A stretch of 64,000 nt of DNA from Saprospirales bacterium GYS_P2D. Lineage in GTDB: Bacteria; Bacteroidota; Bacteroidia; Chitinophagales; Saprospiraceae. The notes beneath the pieces were generated by a model. The model saw only the letters and a list, made by a program, of their open reading frames with translations. It had not been told where the DNA came from and searched no databases. The stretch covers positions 372,001-436,000 of the forward strand of contig WUUP01000002.1 in NCBI GenBank assembly GCA_009833045.1. The letters are read 5' to 3'. Every line of letters starts with the position of its first letter. The first letter of the stretch is position 1. Shown here one piece after another: positions 63,856 to 64,000 of the stretch. The position numbers were made by a program, and so were the translations under genes.

Positions 63856-64000
63856 TTATTTAGCTGGTAGTATTTTAGCACTCACTTCACCGAATCCTAC
63901 TCGTACATCTCCTCGCTGAGCGGCACCTCGCATGGTCACAGTATCTCCATCCTCGATAAATACTCGAATCTGCCCATCAGCCAATGGCACTGGCTGAGAT
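63856..64000 (-). CDS. Fumarylacetoacetase, C-terminal part
   Basis: 48 residues are visible before the stop, ending VFIEDGDTVTMRGAAQRGDVRVGFGEVSAKILPAK. This fits the C terminus of fumarylacetoacetase (FLEDGD, GFG and KILPA positions), the last enzyme of tyrosine degradation. The start lies beyond the right edge. It and the flavin reductase gene form an operon with 6 nt between them. Confidence 0.75.
   Translation of the reverse strand, partial: SQPVPLADGQIRVFIEDGDTVTMRGAAQRGDVRVGFGEVSAKILPAK

Overview
The window is a chromosomal segment of a Bacteroidota bacterium, most likely of the Saprospiria (class placement is inference). The evidence is a contiguous type IX secretion/gliding core (porP/sprF-like, gldK, gldL, gldM, gldN), a carboxypeptidase-regulatory-like TonB-dependent receptor, DUF4199 and GYF_2 proteins, candidate promoters of the TAnnTTTG type, and weak or absent Shine-Dalgarno sequences. 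Genes are dense on both strands. I see no rRNA, tRNA, CRISPR array, insertion sequence or prophage.

Layout: 1-1189 (-) is a rimK/M14 deacylase pair, cut by the window edge. 1319-2620 (+) is an Atg22-like MFS transporter. 2622-4082 (-) is a beta-helix lipoprotein. 4197-7772 (+) is a three-gene glycosyltransferase operon, followed by a small secreted unknown (-). 8407-15243 (-) holds the T9SS cluster with a PhnP-like hydrolase and a small conserved gene upstream, ending in a strong terminator. 15307-18332 (+) holds a barrel protein, a Ppx/GppA phosphatase and an unusual metal-ABC permease fused to a complete DtxR/MntR-type repressor. 18325-20873 (-) holds prmC, a sulfotransferase and kdsB. 20974-26330 (+) holds a LysM/DPBB protein, cystathionine beta-synthase, a CPBP protease and two membrane proteins.

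26455-35927 (+) is a signalling locus: two giant soluble multi-PAS histidine kinases (1682 and 1275 aa) with nearly identical kinase cores, followed by a single-domain response regulator. 36337-40823 holds a secreted isoaspartyl peptidase, miaA, gapA and pgk. 40875-46754 is an envelope-polysaccharide group (sulfotransferase, multi-SLBB export protein, rfbB, Kdo transferase). Then come valS, lysA, a START-domain protein, and a GAF hybrid kinase. 53617-56953 (+) is a probable metal-uptake locus (His-rich protein, acidic lipoprotein, TonB receptor). It is followed by a GH26 mannanase, an S9 peptidase, an AraC regulator with an MFS transporter, an A-rich lipoprotein gene, and a flavin-reductase/fumarylacetoacetase pair from aromatic amino acid breakdown, cut by the right edge.

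Genes that appear to work together: gldKLMN with porP build the T9SS motor and outer-membrane machinery. kdsB, waaA, rfbB, the SLBB protein and the glycosyltransferases feed the lipopolysaccharide and surface polysaccharide. The two PAS kinases and the response regulator form one signalling unit. The most unusual features are the transporter-repressor fusion with a DtxR-like palindrome in its own promoter region, the 405-nt tandem PAS repeats, and CTACA motifs repeated at about one helical turn near the kinase genes. Convergent genes often overlap at their 3' ends without terminators.
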